Origin: Candidatus Thorarchaeota archaeon
GTDB lineage: Archaea; Asgardarchaeota; Thorarchaeia; Thorarchaeales; Thorarchaeaceae
Direction: 5' to 3'
DNA length: 36,057 bases
NCBI GenBank assembly: GCA_029858305.1
Contig: JAOUFI010000019.1
Span: forward strand, 1 to 36,057
Shown one piece after another: positions 33,222 through 36,057 of the stretch; positions within the stretch are counted from its first letter, which is position 1, and every line of letters begins with the position of its first letter. A model generated the notes under the pieces. That model did not search any database and was not told where the DNA came from. It was given only the letters and a program-made list of their open reading frames with translations. The position numbers and the translations under genes were made by a program.

Positions 33222-34196
33222 ATGAGCACATTTCAATTCTCAAAAAAAGGGAACTCCATCATACTTATTTTATTGAAAGGATTGCAATTGCGCAGAGGAA
33301 ACAATGTAATGTGGATACTGACACTACTCCTAATTGGTGGGTCTTTATGCATTTGGATATTTACAGCAATAACGTTCCAAAAACAGCTACGCTTTGCTAC
33401 TCTGCTGTTTGATCTGCTTCCATTTTATCCACTAATAGAAGTAGTAGCAGCAATATCTTTCACTATTGGGTTGCATTTATGGTTACCATTAGAGTATGTG
33501 ATATTTTTCGGTTGCATAGGATGGGTAATAGCACTCCTGTTGATGCATCAGTTCATAAAATGGGGAAGAGGGTATCGTTTAGATCAATATCGGATGTTTT
33601 TACATACAATTAAAGATGATAGATTTGAGATTGTACTCTTCAATGACCATCTACATGGTGAGTTTAGTAAGAATAAGGTAAATGTCTTGTTACGACACGA
33701 TGTAGATATTTCACTCTCGCGGGCTAGAAAAATGTATGAGATTGAAAAGGAGCAAGGAATCAAATCTACCTACTTCTTTCGCATGCATGCAGAGAAGTAT
33801 AGCTATAATGAAGCAAAATCATTGATTGCACAACTTGTCAATGATGGCTATGGAATTGGTTTGCATTACGATGAACTTTCATTCACTAGGGGAAACAAAG
33901 AGAAAGCAATTGCGTTGTTTAAAGAGGATCTATCAGAACTTCGTAAAATCGGAACAACGCATATTGTTTGTGCCCATGGACATAGTAAATACAAGAATCG
34001 TGCGATGTGGGAAGAATTAGATCGTGAATCCCTGCAGGTTTGGTCAGCCTATGACATAATACATGATTTGTACATCAGCGAAGCGGGTGGAAAAAGAATA
34101 GTAGATTCAGAAGGTAAACATATCCTTCAAAAAATAGAAGAAACTACAATAGGGCAAGTTATACAGGTGCTAATTCACCCCGATTGGTGGTTTTAG
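33222..34196 (+). CDS. Polysaccharide-deacetylase-like (NodB-fold) protein with N-terminal membrane helices
   Basis: A 324-residue protein. Residues about 29-107 hold three membrane helices (MWILTLLLIGGSLCIWIF; LLPFYPLIEVVAAISFTIGL; YVIFFGCIGWVIALLLM). The soluble part starts near 120 and has R-H-D-V-D (158-162), the metal/catalytic Asp pair of NodB, then G-I-G-L-H-Y-D near 211-217 and a closing I-H-P-D-W-W-F at the very end. Such proteins remove acyl groups from polysaccharides; the divergent motif set makes this uncertain. The gene looks visibly more AT-rich than its neighbours, so horizontal gain is possible. Confidence 0.75.
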   Translation: MSTFQFSKKGNSIILILLKGLQLRRGNNVMWILTLLLIGGSLCIWIFTAITFQKQLRFATLLFDLLPFYPLIEVVAAISFTIGLHLWLPLEYVIFFGCIGWVIALLLMHQFIKWGRGYRLDQYRMFLHTIKDDRFEIVLFNDHLHGEFSKNKVNVLLRHDVDISLSRARKMYEIEKEQGIKSTYFFRMHAEKYSYNEAKSLIAQLVNDGYGIGLHYDELSFTRGNKEKAIALFKEDLSELRKIGTTHIVCAHGHSKYKNRAMWEELDRESLQVWSAYDIIHDLYISEAGGKRIVDSEGKHILQKIEETTIGQVIQVLIHPDWWF

Positions 34197-34342
34197 TTGA
34201 GAGGGAAGATGATATTTGATTTTCAACTCGGGTAATAATGAATTCGAAAAGACCTCATGCTATCATAAATACAATTTTCAATTCTCTCAACATTCCAATA
34301 AGATGAATTCTAGACCAAGAGGGAAATTCAGGAGGGTGTTCA

Positions 34343-35563
34343 TTGTCTAGAAAACCAGATAGAGTCGTGTCAAGAGCATTAGGGGGCGGAGAATCAGTCA
34401 ATCGTCTAAAGAAGGCAATGAAGAATATCTTCAAGTCATCTGAGGATAAGATCCAGAAAATGCTGGATGAAATTACAAGTATTCAAGCCTGTAGAGACGC
34501 TGCGTTGACAGGAGATGATGATTTACGACTACTTGCAATTTGTAGATTAGGTGAATTTGGAGCGGAGGCCTACGAATCTCTTGATATTGCATTAAACGAT
34601 GAAAATCCCATCATTCGAACCGTAGCAGCAGGTATGTTGGCATACACAAAGAGAAGTGATGCTTTGCCAATTCTCAAAGAGCATACGAATGACAACAACA
34701 CCACTGTGAAGGAAACAGTGGAATTTGCGTCAGAGTGGTTACTACGATATGGAAAAGAAGCTCCAAGAGGGAAAACAATACCTAAATCCCTTGAGAACCC
34801 AACCGAGATTCTCATTGATACCGAACCAATTCCTCTCCGAACAACCGATGATGTCTTGGTAGTTAATGAGTATACAATAACATCCGATACGCTCGAATAT
34901 GGTATAACCATCAAGAATGAGGGCAGTACTCCAATCAATGATGTTTCTGTGAGAATTCTTACATACCCACAGGAAGCGATCATACTTGTAGACCCTATGA
35001 CTCAAATGATAGAAACTATAGATTCAGGAGACTCGGGTTCACTCATTTTTGGATTTTCAATTTATGGAGAGTGCATCGAGGGTGAGATTATAACATCTGT
35101 AAACCTCGTGGACTCAAAAGGGGAAGTTCTCTCAGCAAAGGCAGGGAATGTATTCGTACGTTCGCTATTCAATCAATTCAATCCTCTTGAAACGGCTGCT
35201 GACGATTTTATTCGCCTGAAAACTGACATGAAACAATGGAACAGGGAGCATACTATTCTTGCTGAAGCAACTGAACTTCATGAATCTGTACTGCTTATTC
35301 TCGAAGGCAAAAACCTTCATGTGTTCCAAAGGGATGCTATAGAAAGAGAGGGTGTTTTCATGGGAGTGCAGACAGGACTCGCAGAGGGCAAGTTCAGTAA
35401 AACTAGAATTGCCGTGACCATGACAGTTGTCGGCAGTATGAATGATAGTCTATCAAAGATGAGAATTGATATTTTTGCAGATGATCCCGAGATACTTCAG
35501 ACAGCTGCCAGTGACCTCTTTGAAACAATACAGAGAGACCTTGGAGTGCTAGAAGAAAAATAA
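34343..35563 (+). CDS. HEAT-repeat protein with beta-sandwich (appendage-like) and C-terminal alpha/beta domain
   Basis: A 406-residue soluble protein. Residues about 35-138 are helical HEAT-like repeats (L-R-L-L-A-I-C-R-L-G-E-F-G; I-R-T-V-A-A-G-M-L-A-Y-T). After a Pro-rich linker, residues about 170-275 form a beta-sandwich with an adaptin-ear or CARDB-like pattern (Y-G-I-T-I-K-N-E-G-S-T-P-I-N-D-V-S-V-R-I). Residues about 285-400 are an alpha/beta domain. HEAT solenoid, Ig-like ear and platform-type domain is the layout of coat-adaptor appendages; whether this is homology cannot be told by eye. The TTG start at 34343 is backed by GGAGGGTG at 34331-34338. It sits beside a second small GTPase. 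Confidence 0.78.
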   Translation: MSRKPDRVVSRALGGGESVNRLKKAMKNIFKSSEDKIQKMLDEITSIQACRDAALTGDDDLRLLAICRLGEFGAEAYESLDIALNDENPIIRTVAAGMLAYTKRSDALPILKEHTNDNNTTVKETVEFASEWLLRYGKEAPRGKTIPKSLENPTEILIDTEPIPLRTTDDVLVVNEYTITSDTLEYGITIKNEGSTPINDVSVRILTYPQEAIILVDPMTQMIETIDSGDSGSLIFGFSIYGECIEGEIITSVNLVDSKGEVLSAKAGNVFVRSLFNQFNPLETAADDFIRLKTDMKQWNREHTILAEATELHESVLLILEGKNLHVFQRDAIEREGVFMGVQTGLAEGKFSKTRIAVTMTVVGSMNDSLSKMRIDIFADDPEILQTAASDLFETIQRDLGVLEEK

Positions 35564-35574
35564 GAGCCTTCTTT

Positions 35575-36057
35575 CTATGTGAGTCCGCCTGCTTCAAGGA
35601 TTTTGATTGCTAACTCTAGGAAAGCAGCCTCAACATTTATTCCTGTCTTTGCACTTGTTTCAAGAAATGATGTAATGACACCTTGATTCGCAATCTTTTC
35701 TGCGAGTTTCTGTCCTTCCTCAGTGGTCACAATGGTCTGAGCCATCACAGGATTGTCTTTGAATTGATCCCTTAGGTCTATCTTATTGGCGATTAGAACA
35801 ATAGGTATCTTCTTACCAGCATTTGTCCAGCATTCATCCACCCAGTTCATGAGATTGTCAAAAGACCCACGTTCAACTGTAGAATAAACTGCTAGCGCAC
35901 CCTGTGCGCCTCTATAGAAAGTGGAACGTACACTCTTGAAGTGTTCCTGGCCTGCGAGATCCCAAATCTGAATGCTAACATCATGACCACCCTCAAGTTG
36001 CATCTTCTTGACAGCAAAATCAGCACCGATAGTGATCATGTAGTTGGCTCGGAAACC
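35575..36057 (-). CDS. Ras/Rab-superfamily small GTPase, N-terminus cut by the window edge
   Basis: 161 codons remain, open through the edge. The ATG at 36039 is not the start: six more codons upstream (G-F-R-A-N-Y) continue the switch-I segment into T-I-G-A-D-F. G3 is W-D-L-A-G-Q-E, G4 is N-K-I-D and G5 is E-T-S-A-K. The P-loop lies outside the window. The Q after G3 is kept. No C-terminal lipid cysteine (ends A-G-G-L-T). It is convergent with the HEAT/appendage gene, 11 bases apart. It is a close relative in pattern to the GTPase at 31406. Confidence 0.93.
   Translation of the reverse strand, partial: GFRANYMITIGADFAVKKMQLEGGHDVSIQIWDLAGQEHFKSVRSTFYRGAQGALAVYSTVERGSFDNLMNWVDECWTNAGKKIPIVLIANKIDLRDQFKDNPVMAQTIVTTEEGQKLAEKIANQGVITSFLETSAKTGINVEAAFLELAIKILEAGGLT

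Noticed and set aside
36039-36041. ATG at 36039 as the start of the last GTPase
   Set aside because: Six more in-frame codons continue the switch-I region to the edge, and the P-loop would be missing.

Overview
The window reads as chromosomal DNA from an archaeon, most likely an Asgard archaeon and perhaps of the Thorarchaeota type. Evidence: two Rab/Ras-like small GTPases with eukaryote-type G motifs (31406-31954; 35575-edge), a roadblock/LC7 protein, a WD40 propeller, a long TPR-like solenoid, a HEAT protein with a beta-sandwich tail, KaiC-family ATPases, an EF-2 homologue, archaeal ribosome-binding sites of the GGTGAT type, TATA-like boxes close to start codons, and secreted proteins ending in one membrane helix plus a basic tail. 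The lineage call is inference; no rRNA or tRNA gene was found.

Left part (1-9.7 kb): a cut-off zinc alcohol dehydrogenase; a sulfur/Fe-S operon (TusA-like carrier, IscS-like protein without its PLP lysine, IscU fused to a thioredoxin-reductase-like domain); a GNAT acetyltransferase; a nuclease-like wHTH protein and a small wHTH regulator; a small redoxin; a trans-sulfuration PLP enzyme; PspC; an adenosine-deaminase-family enzyme; a membrane protein; and a flavodoxin-fold reductase.

Middle (9.8-19.7 kb): cell-surface genes. These are a membrane-anchored subtilase, a polytopic membrane protein, a beta-helix membrane protein broken by one frameshift, a small CxxC protein, a secreted clostripain-like protease, a luciferase-like (F420-type) oxidoreductase and a secreted beta-sandwich protein. 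The last two each lie between copies of the 26-codon 3' end of nrdD. The live copy is the end of nrdD itself (19709-19786). Two displaced copies lie at 18193-18270 and 17220-17297, in the same orientation and increasingly decayed. This looks like repeated insertion at the nrdD glycyl-radical tail and is the most unusual structure in the window.

Right part (19.7-36 kb): a redoxin-nrdD pair faces thymidylate synthase (both dNTP supply), followed by an Lrp regulator with a Cys cluster, a hexapeptide acetyltransferase and an EF-2 paralogue lacking the diphthamide motif. Then comes a leftward five-gene run (roadblock, redoxin, two KaiC-like ATPases, TPR solenoid), divergent from a small GTPase. 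The end holds a WD40 protein, a NodB-like membrane protein, the HEAT/beta-sandwich protein and a second small GTPase cut by the edge. Roadblock, GTPases, solenoid, propeller and HEAT/appendage-like parts together suggest a signalling or membrane-trafficking neighbourhood.
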